From Xiphydria camelus (taxonomy: Eukaryota; Arthropoda; Insecta; Hymenoptera; Xiphydriidae): 64,000 nucleotides of DNA. Below, piece after piece: positions 1-12,236 of the stretch (the first letter of the stretch is position 1; the number at the start of each line of letters is the position of its first letter). The notes beneath the pieces were generated by a model. It saw only the letters and a program-made list of their open reading frames with translations, was not told where the DNA came from and ran no database searches. The position numbers were made by a program, and so were the translations under genes. The DNA is taken from the NCBI GenBank assembly GCA_963678675.1, contig OY783201.1:18965769-19029768 (forward strand), in the 5' to 3' direction.

Positions 1-190
1 ATGGTTATGGTAATTATTTTTGTCAAAACTACTTGAATTTGGTAATCAGCACCAGTTAATTATTACAGTTGCCACCACTATTCTTTAACTAAATGGAAAA
101 GTAGTTGTGACAACTATAGTGAACTAGTGCTTATTATCAAATTCGAATAGTTGTGACAGAAATGACTGCCACAACTACTTCTCTTATTCC
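1..190. repeat. Hairpin MITE family, copy 1 (cut by window edge)
   Basis: Self-complementary repeat. The left arm carries TTTGGTAATCAGCACCAGTT and the right arm its reverse complement (AACTAGTGCTTATTATCAAA), around a centre near CTTTAACTAAATGG. The same unit recurs about 16 times in the window. It has no coding capacity. The outer left tip is outside the window. Confidence 0.75.
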
Positions 191-292
191 CTATATATGA
201 TCCTTTTTTAGTTCAAACGATTTCTATAAACAATCAACTGCTGGAATAACAATCTTCCCCAGACTCCTTATGCGAGGTTATTCTTACATATT

Positions 293-620
293 AAGGGCCG
301 GTTTTACCAACACGGTATAAACGCGGTATAGCGTTATACTGAGAATAACCAGCAATAAGCCTTAGGGCCGGTTTTACTAAGGGCCGGTTTTACCAACAGG
401 TATAAACGCGGTATAGCGCTATACTGAGAATACCCATAAGGCTTATTGCTGGTTATTCTCAGTATAGCGTTATACCGCGTTTATACCGTGTTGGTAAAAC
501 CGGCCCTTACAGGTATAAACGCGGTATAGCGCTATACTGAGAATAACCATAAGGCTTATTGCTGGTTATTCTCAGTATAGCGCTATACCGCGTTTATACC
601 GTGTTGGTAAAACCGGCCCT
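293..620. mobile_element. Cluster of GGGCCGGTTTTACC MITEs
   Basis: Three overlapping or abutting copies of a ~128-bp palindromic element. A half copy lies at 293-365, a full copy at 380-507, and a copy lacking its outer left 18 bp at 510-620. Ends read AGGGCCGGTTTTACCAAC and the reverse complement; the body holds CGGTATAGCGCTATAC and its mirror. Flanking TTA at both ends suggests a 3-bp TWA target duplication, as in PIF/Harbinger elements (inference). A near-identical copy sits at 33121. Confidence 0.75.
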
Positions 621-662
621 TAGTATCATAAACCAAAAAATATTTATACTTTTACTCTCGCG

Positions 663-822
663 AAAGGAAAGCAGCTGTAGCAAATATTTGGATCATAGGT
701 GTTTGGGTTTGGTAATCAGCACCGGTTTATTATAGTTTTCGCAGTTAGTTCTAGTTAACGAAACTTAAAAATAGTCATGACCAAAATGGTTGCCACAATA
801 TTGTTCCTTTTCTATCCGTGCT
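663..822. repeat. Hairpin MITE family, copy 2 (internally shortened)
   Basis: Contains GGGTTTGGTAATCAGCACCG followed by TTTATTATAG, then the central GTTAACGAAACTTAAAAATAG. The return arm is mostly missing, so this is a deleted copy of the hairpin family. Confidence 0.65.
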
Positions 823-941
823 AAGCTGAAGAACCATTTGGGGTATTTATCGAAGATATTCAGTAAGACTTAATTCAAAAATTTATTCTACAATTTACAA
901 AATCTTAAGCGGTGGATGTATCTACTTTTTTCAGGCCACGC

Positions 942-1161
942 TGAAAGAAAAGAAGCAGTTATAGCAATTATTTTAGTCACAACTATTCGAATTACATTAT
1001 AGTTGGCATAACTATTAAAATAGTATAATAGTTGTCACGACTATTTTAAAGTTACAAACTAAAAATAATTATGATAACTACGATAAACTGGTGCTGATGA
1101 TCAAAGTCGAATAGTTCTGACCAAAAAATAATTGCCACGACTGCGTCTTCTTTTTCCATAC
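942..1161. repeat. Hairpin MITE family, copy 3
   Basis: Starts with GAAAGAAAAGAAGCAGTT and ends with the complementary GACTGCGTCTTCTTTTTCC. The right arm keeps ATAAACTGGTGCTGATGATC. The left arm has lost the TGGTAATCAGCACC segment. Confidence 0.65.
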
Positions 1162-1631
1162 ATTCACGAGTAAATTCATAAATTATCAGGTAAAACTAAA
1201 AACTCGTGAATAATGACTAAAGTTGATGAAAGTAACGTATATGTTAAAATGTTATATGTTTATATAGAAAAATGACTCGGCCCGGAACTAAAATATTAGA
1301 GAAAAAAGATGAAATGGAGAAAGGGAGAGAGAAAGAGAGCGGAGAGATTAGAGCAGACCTTTGAAAAGGAAATAGCGATGAATCGATAAGCTACTGCTTC
1401 ATTCGATTGTACCTACATATCATATTATAAGCATATTAGACAATCATGTACGAATCACGCTACTAATGTGTATCTGATAGCTACTATTCTATACATTCGT
1501 TATCATATGATAGATTTAGTTTCGATAATGTATTTGTGAAATTGCAAAGATTTGTATCTATAGTCGGCCAGTGAGTAATATAAATCGAATTGCTTCGAGC
1601 CACGAATCAAGGACAATTCGTTCCAAAGAGA
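1162..1631. other. No recognisable gene
   Basis: AT-rich sequence with one purine-rich stretch near 1310-1350 (GAGAAAGGGAGAGAGAAAGA). No coding signal or repeat structure was recognised. Confidence 0.4.
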
Positions 1632-1962
1632 ATGGAAGAAGAAGAAGTAGTTGTAATAACAACTTGGTCACAACTATTCTAGCTTGGCAGTCTATGTCAG
1701 TTTATTATAGTTATATAACTATGGTAAATTAGTGCAGATTATTAAATTTAAAAGAAAAGAAGCAGTTGTTGTGACTATTTTGGTTACAATTATTCTAGCT
1801 TGGTAGTAAGTGCCAGTTTGTTATAGTTGCCACAACTATGATAAACTAGTGCTAACCATTAAGTTCGAAAGAGAAGAAGCAGTTGTTGCAACTACTTCGG
1901 TAACAACTATTAACTCGAACAATTGTGATCAAAATAGTTGCCACGACTGTTTCTTTTCTTAC
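1632..1962. repeat. Hairpin MITE family, copies 4-5 in tandem/nested
   Basis: Two left arms follow one another, each opening with AGAAGAAGYAGTTGT and containing CTAGCTTGGYAGT and TTTRTTATAG. They are followed by one right arm ending in GCCACGACTGTTTCTTTTC. The arrangement suggests one copy inserted in or recombined with another. Confidence 0.6.
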
Positions 1963-2960
1963 CGCGAAGGAAAAAAAATGGCACACTGAGAGAAATTTTA
2001 TAGACAATGCTATTAGTTTATTAATATAAGAATACGTTTCTATTCGTCTCAACAATACTTACTTCTATTTCATCAAAACTAATAGCTATTTTAATTATAC
2101 GTATAGTCATTTCAGCAATGCATATTGCTCTTGTCACATTCGATATTGCTACATTATCTATACTGTCTAGTCAGCCTTAAAGTATAGCTATCACAGCTAT
2201 ACTAATTACTGTGCGACCTAAACATTTCTTTCAGTGTACGAATTACGTAAATGGTTCTATAGGTTGTTTCCTTCATTCGTTCTACTGTAAGTGAAAAATT
2301 GCCAGCAAAACTTTCGCACGACGCGACGGAAGGATGGAAGAACCGTTAAAGCGACAAAAGTTCGACTCGCGGTGGATTCTTAATGAAACCACAAAGAGGT
2401 GCACAGGTGTTCGAGTCCCGTATCACGAAGCATCGCTTACGCCGTCACCGTAAATTTAGGACTCATTAAGTGCCACTCGTCATCGTCCACCCTCCTGCTA
2501 GGCGTACATCCCCTGCTTTGGGACAAGCGTCGGTATACGTATAGCTACTGGTACCTGAGTATACCCAACCGCGAGAGAGGGAACGAGGGAAGCCCGTAAG
2601 TATTATTGTAATTATACACTTAGGTTTATTTCCTGTCTACCCCCCTCGGCTGATAGCATTATATGTCGGACGGGGACCGTAATAAAAATAATAATAAGAG
2701 CGTTAAACCGCGGCGGGCGGAGCGGAGAGCGGAAGTAATGTTCGTTCCCTCGTCCTCTCTTCCACGACGAACGGGCGGACACACGAATGCGCGAACCCTC
2801 GTGGCACGTTGCGTTACTAACACCAGAGCGCCACTACTGCGTCGCGACATCGCGAACTAATGTGAACTGACGCGAAAAATTAATTTTATAAATGTAGGTA
2901 TTATATACGATTTCGCCCTTTTTTATATCATTACCGGTGGATATTGCGTTTCGGTTTCAT
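1963..2960. other. No recognisable gene; CpG-rich patch 2640-2870
   Basis: Short open frames exist on both strands at 2399-2860 but none shows a domain, and those over 2660-2860 overlap on opposite strands in low-complexity GC-rich DNA. A box-B-like string (TGTTCGAGTCCCG) at about 2407 lacks the rest of a tRNA. Confidence 0.4.
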
Positions 2961-3173
2961 GCACAGAAAAAAAAGAGTAGTTGTGACGATCATTTTTGTC
3001 ACAACTATTCGAGTTTGATAACTAGCACTAGTTCATTATAGTTGTCATAAATATCTTTTAATTCCGTTAACTAAAAGAATAGTTGTTACAACTATAACGA
3101 TTGGCGCTTATTACGAGATTCGAATAGTTGTGACAAAAATGGTTGCCATATGTCGACTTCTTTTCTTCCCCTG
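2961..3173. repeat. Hairpin MITE family, copy 6
   Basis: A complete-looking copy. It opens with CACAGAAAAAAAAGAGTAGT, has inner arms around TTCCGTTAACTAAAAGAATAG, and closes with GTCGACTTCTTTTCTTCC. Both arms are about 95-100 bp. Confidence 0.7.
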
Positions 3174-3337
3174 TAAGAGAGAGAATACTCGTCGTGCAAT
3201 AGTTGAAACAAATCGTACAATATTTTACAAGTTCGTCTCAAGGTCCGGCAGTTTTGCTGAAAAGTCCTATTCTTATCTGATTCCAGGTGTTGAAAAAATT
3301 TGACTGTGCAGCTTAAAAGCTTGAAAGCACGTCGCTT

Positions 3338-5426
3338 CCCAGGTAGCACACTAACGTCGAAATGACGGCTTTTGAAGGTCAGATCTGACGTCAGATGACG
3401 AAAAGTATAACGCCATTTTAACGTCGCAAAGACGGTATAATTGCACATCCATACGACGTCAGAAAGATCAGGTCATAATAACGTTCTACAGTACGTTGTG
3501 ATGACGTAAAACATGACGGTTCTAAAAGGTTAGGCCTGACGTATATCTTTTCATCGTGAGCGGTCACCCATTCAACTTTTCCTGCTTTTTCCCTACTAAA
3601 CGTTAGTCCACTGAAGTACAGTAACACTCTAAAGTATGTTCTTCGTGCGATGTGGCAACAATGTTTGACGTACAGTAGTATGTGTGTATCTGTGAGTTCA
3701 AAAATGGAGCCCAAAACATCTGGTCATGCATCTGTACGTCATGCAACGTTGCCACATTGACTTATCAAAGGTTAAATTTATAAAGAACAATTAATAAAAA
3801 AATAACGGGCTTCTTAATGAACGTGAAAATTGGTATAGATGATTTTAGTTTATTAAACTTACTGTTCAAAAAATTTCAAAATTTTTGCACTATTTTTCTC
3901 AGAAATATCGCGGTTTGTTGGTTATAACCCATAAGAACACATGCTATTTTGTTATTCAAAAATCTTTGCAACGAGCTTCTTAAAAGACTTGAAAATTTAA
4001 CTGAATTTTTGTTTACTTCAATCTACCGAATGCAATCATTTTCAAGCATTTCTCACTATTTTTAGTATAACGCTCGAGAAATCTTAAAGTAGTATGGTCA
4101 CGAATCGATTTCCAAAATTTAAATATGAAATAATTATGTATGCAAGCTAATATCAATAGAAACCTCCTGGTGCAATTTGGGGTAGATTGACCGTTTAGTA
4201 TGTCTGATAAAAATTAATTACCGAGTAGAAAATAACCCAGAGTCTTATGGGCAAGACACGTTTCTTGGGGTTTGTATGTAAAATCCAAGATTAAACTATA
4301 AAAAATATACCAAAAAACGGGGAAAAAGAAACAAAAATTTACACCCATTGATGAAAATTATTGACCGTTTGATACTTTAGTTATAACTAATTTCTGCTTC
4401 TCGGTGTTCGGAAATAGCGCGTCGAGTAGATGCGGCAACGTCGCGTCAGTGGAGTGGGTTCATACACAAGCGTGCATTTCAGATCTCGTTTTCCCCACGA
4501 TATACTCAAACCGTGGTTTTCTCTACTGGGCTACGAGCCCATTGATAATATGCGTTGCCACACATAAAAAGATGCTAGTCAAAGGAGGCACATTATTTGA
4601 ATAATAAGTGAAAAATAATCAAAATAATCGACGAATTCTTATGGTCATAAATTTTATAATTCACAAAGAGAATTTTCAATTATAAATCATAGTTTTTTAA
4701 TGACTTTTTTTACGGACACTCAACGATCACTTTGGAGAGTGACACACACACCATACTACTTTAACTTCGTTGATCGGTCGGTGTCCTCGAGTCCTCATCT
4801 GTTGCACGCTCCCGCGATTAACAATATTATTACTATTGGTGTTCATATGAAGTTCGATGAATAAATGTATGTTGCTTTTCCAGTCAATAAGAAAGAGCTT
4901 GAATAAATAAGATTTTATAATTTTATTATTCTTTTCTCAACATTTTTCTAAATTCATGACTGTATCTTTTGATAAATATTCTTGCATAGACGCAAATTGA
5001 TATTAATAAATAAATAATTATATGAATGTTTATTCATCCTACATTAATTGATTCTTTCATTTACTTTAAAATTCTGTGCTTTTTAATAAACAATATAGTT
5101 TATAACTTGCTCAACATACTCTGGAGACTAGAAATGAAATAATTTATTGATTTAATAATTGAACAAATTACAATTTTTTTCCATTTATTCATAAATAAAT
5201 TTTCAAGTCCCTATATATGCAGGAGACCGACATTTTTCGAAGTCTCGTTCGTCATTAAAAATTACGGAAAAGTTCCATCAAAAAGACGTTGAATTTTGAC
5301 GTCCAAGGAACGTCGTAAATATGACGCCCTTGTGACGTTAATATTACGACAACTGACGTCTGAAACCCTATACTGACCAAAAAATGACGTCAGAGACATT
5401 ATTCTAACGTCCGTGTGCTACATGGG
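3338..5426. mobile_element. CCCAGGTAGCACAC element with TGACGTC motif arrays
   Basis: The termini are inverted: CCCAGGTAGCACAC at 3338 and GTGTGCTACATGGG ending at 5426. Both subterminal regions (3338-3560 and 5270-5426) are dense in ACGTC/TGACG motifs on both strands; the ~1.7-kb centre is ordinary AT-rich DNA. A 2-bp TT flanks both ends, a possible target duplication. No transposase was recognised. The 66-codon frame at 4404 shows no domain. Superfamily unassigned. The same terminus type occurs at 10844. Confidence 0.6.
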
Positions 5427-6330
5427 TTATTTGACGTAATTCAAAATTGACAAGTTTTCAAGAGACAAGTTTGAAAGTCGAATTCTCATAATTTTATAAG
5501 AATACGAGCATCGTTGGATATGACGAAATTAAATATGAATGGGATGCGATAAACGACGTCACAAACGTATTATTATTTCTTTCACACAACGGAAGATTTC
5601 GACCATGGCGTCATATGCCGTTGCCGTAATATTTACGATACGCATTTCTTTAAATCGACGTAGTAAAAAATTCATAAACTTCCAGTCAACCTATCGCGGC
5701 AACATATTAAGCTCGTCGTAAGGATCACGAATATCCGTCTCAGGTGGGTGCAGTAGACGAGCGCGTCGCGGTCGTAAGTCGTGTACATGAGCGTGCGAGA
5801 GCATGTATATCTAGCTGCTCGCATACCGCCGATGTGCGTGACTGGGGGGTTCCCCGTCTTTCCACCGGCCGTCACTCGCTACCACTTCAGCTCGCTCGCC
5901 TCCACTTTACCTGACGCCATTTACGTCTCTCCCTAACCTCACCCACCCCTTTCATCCACTTGTACTTCAATAGCGCTCGGATACTCGAACATTTTCCGGG
6001 ACTAATAGGCCCCTCGCATGAAAGTTAAATGTGGACGATTTGACGTTGCCATATAGGGCGAGACAGTGGGCAAGCTCGAGAGAAAGGAGAAGATAGAGTA
6101 GATACAATATTCTCTTTGAGATTACGTGCCGCTAAAGCGACATCTGAGATGTATGTATAACTTTCGAATAATTACGCAGTTTGATTAATTCTTCTTTGCG
6201 GCGTACGTGAAACATTTATGGAATGAAAAAATACTCTTCTGCTAAACAAGGGAAATCTGAAAACTGAGAGAGTGACGAAGCATGATATCGTTTTGAGGTC
6301 GAGATCTCCACTATATCGTATGAGTATAAT
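5427..6330. other. No recognisable gene; CpG-rich 5740-5990
   Basis: Mixed AT-rich DNA with a GC-richer stretch near 5740-5990. Short frames on both strands lack recognisable domains. Confidence 0.35.
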
Positions 6331-6407
6331 AGGTGTACAATTTTGCTTCCGCCGTTTTTCTCATAAGCCATCTATAGGAAAACGGCGGATGCAAAGTTGT
6401 AGACCTA
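6331..6407. mobile_element. Mini-mariner (terminal repeats only)
   Basis: AGGTGTACAATTTTGCTTCC at the left and GGATGCAAAGTTGTAGACCT at the right are the terminal inverted repeats of the mariner family also seen at 17510 and 19640. Only about 25 bp lie between the repeats. Its internal CATAAGCCATCTATAGG matches the 5' leader of the copy ending at 20543, showing an extreme internal deletion. Confidence 0.75.
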
Positions 6408-6454
6408 ATATAACAAATACAATTTTAATGGCATTCGATAGTATTCAATTGGAA

Positions 6455-6716
6455 GCATGCCTACTCTGCTCAACTATGGAGAAAGGCAGTAACTGCTAAA
6501 CGAGAAATTTGTGGAAAATCAACTTTAACTTCGATGCCTTTAGCCGAAGGGTTTCCAAGACAGATTACTAATAAAACATAGCTTTAACACTACAACAGGG
6601 TACGAAATTTGGGTACAAAATAATTCAAGATATTCAATGGTATCAAAAAACGCACTTCGATTTGTTTTGCTAGTTACTGCCTTTCTCCATAGTTGGGCAG
6701 TAGGCATAGTTAGGCA
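6455..6716. repeat. Foldback repeat around 6.6 kb
   Basis: The left arm contains CAACTATGGAGAAAGGCAGT (6474) and the right arm ACTGCCTTTCTCCATAGTTG (6675), with GCCTACTCTGC/GGGCAGTAGGC further out. The ~150-bp centre shows no coding signal. Confidence 0.6.
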
Positions 6717-7997
6717 TAGTACTGTTTTTCAATGAATATATAATTAATTGAAACGATGTAGATCGTAGTTATAAGAGAAGATGTAGAACGGGGTGGGTCA
6801 CAATATGAAGTAGGTAATGTTTAGACGTCGAAATTTAATCTTAAATATTTTTAATAACAATTATATGTATGTGTAGTAAGATATTATATGTTATGTTATT
6901 TACATATGTACGTTATTTGATGATTGCTGATTTCAATGCAAGAAATTAAAAAAGAGGAAAGTTTAACGGAGTATAGTAAAAACTGAAGGGCAAAGTTAAA
7001 TTAAATGTAAAAAGTCGGAGACAAGACGAAATAATGATAAAATTAGAAAGTCGTATGAATGAAAAATATATATTGATCATATATTAATATATATTGTCTT
7101 GCTGCATACTTTTGGTATAAACTGTTTTGTATAAGCTTCAGTAATTCCAGTTAAAACAGGCTAAAATAAAGAGCACAGTAGAAGCTGATTATTGCACCTC
7201 AGTACTTTAGTAGCCATTTATGGCTACTACAACTGCTTCATTTTAAAACTAATTTCACTTTGGCCCCACCCTCTACATTTGCCTATAAGGCACTTTTCAG
7301 TTATCAACAACTCGTTCAACGTAAACGTAGCTGGACTCGTTCGAGGAGTTCGGCCTCCTATAGGAAATCACCGCCGGGACATTTTTGCAGCCGAGAAACA
7401 TTTTAGGTACGTCACCATTATTTTCAATTCGTGTAAATTAACGGTTCTATTTTCCGCGTCTCCGCGAAGCACGATAAATAAGGGCCAAGTGAGTAGTAAA
7501 TATAAATCAGGAGTGATTGGATGTAAGTGGAGGGGTATGGAGGGGCGTTATGTGTCCCCAGTGTCCCGTGTGTGGGGTTGACTGCGGGCACTTCTGTAGA
7601 CGGAGAATAGAACACACCGACGTAGAGTTCCGCGGTGTATTGCGGGTTCTTGTTTTCGCCGTCTAAGCAGGTGGATGTAACATAGTTGCTCGCAGGCAGA
7701 CTCCTCTATGAAGAGTTCCAGTATCGGCCGCCGATGCCGTAGAGTCACACCACAGTTACCGTTCACTCCCCCCCCCCCCCGAACTGCCCCATTTATCACT
7801 CTCCCGATAGATCGTAACCCTATGCGACTCACCAAATCGAAAACTCCTCGCGATAAATGATGCCTGTAGAATTCGATGCCCCCTTTTTTACGCTATTGCT
7901 AACGACGTATCTGCTGTCTAACGACAAAACTAGAGACTGCTTAGCTTGCCAGCAACAGCTGATGTCAGTCGCAAATTTACATTGGTCCTCATTTGCA
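6717..7997. other. No recognisable gene; poly-C tract at 7768-7780
   Basis: Frames of 129 (plus, 7192) and 95 codons (minus, 7548) were inspected. Neither shows a known domain, and they overlap on opposite strands. A run of about 13 C lies near 7770. Confidence 0.35.
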
Positions 7998-8267
7998 GAG
8001 AAAGAATATTTTACTAATGAACTGTGGTTTTTCTGACAAAGGAGACCTTCAAATTGTTACACGTGATCTTCGTTTTATGTTAAAATATCATAATCCGGTA
8101 ATTAACATTTTTTCCGTACTAAGGGGTGAGGGTCCACTCCTAGGGATTTTCACGGTAGTATGTTTTTATTAAGTAAACATTTTTTTTTAGAAAACTAAGA
8201 CCACGTGTAGAAATTTGAAGCTCTCCTTTCTCGGAAAACCCATAGTTTATTAGTGAAATATTCCTTA
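7998..8267. repeat. Foldback repeat around 8.1 kb
   Basis: Inverted arms: GAATATTTTACTAATGAACT and AGACCTTCAAATTG at the left pair with AATTTGAAGCTCTC and AGTTTATTAGTGAAATATTC at the right. Arms are imperfect, about 75-80 bp. This is probably an old MITE. Confidence 0.55.
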
Positions 8268-8675
8268 TCTAGAAATGAGAACTGGCGTAAAATCTAAGAA
8301 AAAAACATGGCGGCTCCATAGGTAATTCTAAGCTTGATTGATTCCTTACGCGAGTTCGAGGTTGGGACCGAGTGCACCATAAGTTGGTCCTTTGGAGGAC
8401 GTATCATCCCGCGGGTCTTGTCTCTCTTTTCTTGGTTTGTCTTTTAGTCTGAATATCTCCTCCCGGAGAATCTCTTCATGATTGCATTAAATTCGACATC
8501 AGGCGTAAGCCAATTGTAATTTCAAAGTTTCTTAATATATGAATGTTGTTGATGTTGACCGAACACTTAGATTTTACTTTTTGGAATCCTGCCCCTCTAC
8601 CCTAGCCGATGCGAAGTTAGGGCTGATGCCGGCCGTGCGAACGTGACACATTAATTACAAGTTAGAATGACTAAT
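8268..8675. other. No recognisable gene
   Basis: Unique-looking sequence with no frame over 60 codons, no repeat and no RNA gene that I can see. Confidence 0.35.
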
Positions 8676-8978
8676 TGATGTGTAAACATCTGGCAGAATA
8701 ATGTTGTGTGGAAGTGATGTTCGCCATGTACAGTAAGTGAGTCCGAGTAACTCCTTGTCGATCGGCTCTACTGCGACTCACTTACTGTTTATTTTAGCTA
8801 TCATAAGCCGATTGTGTCAAGCGCGGCATTATGAAATGAAAATGAAAATGTATAAATATTTTCTACAGTTATAAGATGTAAAATTGTTTGAAATTACTTT
8901 GATTACAGATACCAATATTCACAAATCCCAATCACATTTCCGTTCCATAGTTACCGCTCACGAGATGTTTACACATCA
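8676..8978. mobile_element. Putative element with TGATGTGTAAACATCT ends
   Basis: TGATGTGTAAACATCT at the left and AGATGTTTACACATCA at the right are exact inverted copies. The same termini bracket 42822-43841. The motif is itself nearly palindromic, which weakens the case. Confidence 0.4.
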
Positions 8979-10073
8979 GTGTCTCGAGTACTAGCAGACT
9001 CGTTTTGTTTTTTTTAATCTCCGATAACTAATATATCCACTTCTCTTTGGTATATTCACCTTTTCACGAAAAGGCGAATGTATCGAAACAAATTAAACGT
9101 ATCGCGCGAAATTTCCATTTTCACACAAAGTACGGAACCTGGAGGACGACAATAGAAACGCGGCAAAAAGATTCTTTTTCGTGCACAGGTGTGCAGGTCG
9201 AGATAGATACAGGTGCGGGCAGACGTATCGATTATGTAATCACATGGCCGAGCAGACCGTAGCTCGCAGGTCGTAATACCCCGGTGCGCGTACCCCCGAA
9301 AGTCCAACCCTATACAGTCCAAACTCAGTCTGTCAGACCGTCCTGACATTAATTATCGTTTCGCGATCGTTGGCTGCTATACTCGCTACATATGCTCGTT
9401 CCCAGATTTCCCTGCTCGAGATACGACAAATATACGCCATGCCGTCCCGGTCACATGGGGTCCCATCTATGTTCCTCGTTGCTTTATCACAATAACCTGC
9501 GCCTACTATTGTTGTCAAATGGTAAGGCGTCTTATAACTATCGACGCGTATAATTTAGTGAATAAGACTCTTGATACTTAAATTAATGAAATATTTCAAG
9601 CTCCGAATTGAGACGATTGATTTACAACGACTGAATAAAATTTGTATAACGAAAAAGTTTGATAAGTTTAAGCAACGCACTAAAAAATGTAATTCGAACA
9701 TATTTATTTTTCTAATTAAAGAACACAAATACATCGTAAAGAATGAATAAACGAATAAAAAATACGAATAGTAACGGATTTAAAACGACGGCAATTAAGA
9801 AACCTAGTAAAAACTTCTTTTGATAATTTACCTAATGGCAATATGACGATCGATTATTAACCAGAAGAAATGATACTGTGAGTGGTTAATCTGTCCAATT
9901 AGAGAAAGAGATGATGGGGATATATCATATATAATACAATACATACCTATATTTCTATACAACAAAGGACATAACTCAAAATTGGCATTTCTTAGCATAC
10001 AAATTTGGAAGTTAAGTTATTATAATATTGTAAGAATACGAGCGTCGTTATAACATGAAGATGTTTAAATATA
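8979..10073. other. No recognisable gene; CpG-rich 9170-9520
   Basis: Overlapping frames of 61-97 codons on both strands at 9047-9518 show no domains. The rest is AT-rich. Confidence 0.35.
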
Positions 10074-10729
10074 CAGGGTGTTCAAAAAGTCCCTGTACGG
10101 CTGATTATCGCAGCGGGAAATCATTTTAGAGAAAAATGTTTAATACAAAACTTTTAGGATTTTTCCCTGGCTACCCAATGGTTATATTGGATTTGACCTT
10201 GACCATGACCTTCAAGGTCATATCAAGGTCAAATTGATTTTTTAAAACGCGAACCCCTACTTTTGATACCGGAAGTGAAAATAGCGGGAAATTTTACGTT
10301 CAAATATGTCCTTGATCATTTTTTTCATGTGACCTTTATGGTCAGCGGAGCACAGTGGGAAATTTCCTTGAATTAAGAGGACAAAATTCTTAATGGCTTA
10401 TTCAACTTAAACCAAATTCGGTATAGGGGTTTTTTTTGAGTCGCTGATCACGAATCTGAAGTCAGATTTCAAAAATGCAAGATGGCGGATCCTATATGGC
10501 GGACATTTTCGAAAATTGACGGATTCGTGCCAAATTTGGTGTAAGTAGGTTTTTTGGGTCGCTCATCACGAATCTGAAGTCAGGTCCTTGAAGGTCATGG
10601 TCAAGGTCAAATCCAATATGACCATTGGGTAGCCAGGGAAAAATCCTAAAAGTTTTGTATTAAACATTTTTCTCTAAAATGATTTCCCGCTGAGATAATC
10701 AGCCGTACCGGGACTTTTTGAACACCCTG
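10074..10729. mobile_element. TA-flanked element, CAGGGTGTTCAAAAAGTCCC ends
   Basis: 656 bp between TA dinucleotides. The ends CAGGGTGTTCAAAAAGTCCC and GGGACTTTTTGAACACCCTG are inverted, and the inverted similarity continues for over 100 bp (AAAACTTTTAGGATTTTTCC and its mirror). The middle holds repeated CAAGGTCA motifs. No coding capacity. Pieces of the same family lie at 42960-43640. Tc1/mariner-like behaviour is inferred only from the TA target. Confidence 0.75.
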
Positions 10730-11204
10730 TATGATAGAGTAATAGTTGGATAGGCATCCTAATTGAAGAACAAGTTAGAAATCGATTAACTTGAAATTGG
10801 TTGCAGGTATTGAAGAAAAGTTTAAATAAAAAATGCTTCTTTACCCAGGTAGAAATCGTACCCAGAATTAAGCTTGTTACAAGGTTGGCTTGCAAGATAG
10901 AACCTTGCGGCAAGGTTGCAAAACAAGGCTGATGCAAGGTAAATCGGTTACGCGTCTCAATGTTGTGACAGTATGCTATGCAAGCTTGTTTCAAGGTAGA
11001 CTATGGCGCTTGGGACAAGGTTGCGTTATCGGTAATGAAGAACATTTGAGGTTAGAATTAAATTTTTATATTTTATTAATAATTGAAATTGTGCTACAAT
11101 ACATAGCGATAGCATTACTTTAGAAAAATAATGTATAATACTAAGCCAAGTAAAATTTTTTTGTTTCTACTTGACTATCACTAAGTTTATGGAACCCCGT
11201 CAAT

Positions 11205-11499
11205 TTGACGGGTGACTTATTCAATTTCGATTATCTAATAATCTATGAAATCAATTTAACTTAACTTTTATTAGGTAATAATCAGGCCAAAAAACAACAA
11301 ACATCACTGCACGTCTGACGTTTCGGTTCCTCTTCGAATCTTCTTCGGAGACGCAATGAAGGATTCGTTCGCCGAGAAACCGAAACGTCAGACGTGCCGT
11401 AATTGTTGTTGTTTTTGGTTTAATTATTACCTAATAAAAGTTAAGTTAAATTAAACTCATAGATTATTAGATAATCGAAATTGAATAAGTCACCCGTCA
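11205..11499. mobile_element. Penelope-type foldback A with decayed hammerhead motif
   Basis: A palindrome: TGACGGGTGACTTATTCAAT at the left mirrors ATTGAATAAGTCACCCGTCA at the right, then GTAATAATCAGGCC and ACGTCTGACGTTTCGGTT continue inward. The inner GAAACGTCAGACGT pieces are those of the hammerhead family at 40.8-41.2 kb. Confidence 0.65.
11311..11354 (-). ncRNA. Decayed hammerhead ribozyme motif
   Basis: On the minus strand the order is GCGTCT, CCGAAGA, a stem-loop region, GAAAC, GTC, AGACGT. Compared with the intact motifs at 40.8 and 41.1 kb the conserved CTGANGA has become CCGAAGA and stem I has a G-U pair, so it is probably inactive. A shorter remnant lies at 11671-11703. Confidence 0.5.
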
Positions 11500-11562
11500 A
11501 ATTTTTTCTTGTGCAGCGAAATGTAATGTAAGGAAAAGTATTCCACCAATTTAGTCTAAAAT

Positions 11563-11852
11563 CTCATAGATTCTTAAGATAATATTACTTCTGTTGTCTG
11601 TAGTTTAATATTAATTTAACTTAACTTTTATTAGGTAATAATCAGGCCAAAAAACAACAAAAATCACTACACGTCTGACGTTTCGGTTCCTCTTCGGAGA
11701 CGCAATGGAGGATTCGTTCGAAAAGAAACCGAAACGTCAGACGTGCAGTGATGTTTGTTGTTTTTTGGCCTGATTATTACTTAATAAAAGTTAAGTTAAA
11801 TTAATATTAAAATACAGGCAACAGAAGTAATATTATCTTAAGAATCTATGAG
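11563..11852. mobile_element. Penelope-type foldback B
   Basis: CTCATAGATTCTTAAGATAA at the left mirrors TTATCTTAAGAATCTATGAG at the right. Inner arms repeat AATAATCAGGCCAAAAAACA and ACGTCTGACGTTTCGGTT as in foldback A. The hammerhead core at 11671-11703 has lost stem II. This copy and A lie about 60 bp apart in the same host element. Confidence 0.6.
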
Positions 11853-12236
11853 GTTTATCCTTTCTATGCTATTGGCCTCCGAGTCGATGGAATATCTGGC
11901 CTTCCTGAACCTCGCGTACCTCCTCCAGGCAATTTTTCCATCCTGGCTGCATCCGAACCGAAATGATCGCAGACATACACTGGCCGCGGAAAGTAAGTTG
12001 AAAAAGCGTGTATAAAGGAAGACAAGTTTATTAATACAAGATATGCAAGAGTATATATAATAAAACTACATTGCAATAAAGTTTAACTATGACAGCATTT
12101 ATATAACAAAAATTAGTGATGTTTAATTACACTTCGAATACAAAAAATTAAATTTAATATTTAGCAACAGAAATAAGTAATCGGAAAGTAAGTTGAAATA
12201 TGATAATCACAGCTGTCATTCTGATTTTAACAGAGA

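Noticed and set aside
2385..2440. tRNA-like box B (TGTTCGAGTCCCG)
   Set aside because: No matching acceptor, D or anticodon arms upstream; a chance match or very old SINE trace.
9047..9518. Overlapping 61-97-codon frames
   Set aside because: Opposite-strand overlap, no domain, no consistent codon signal.
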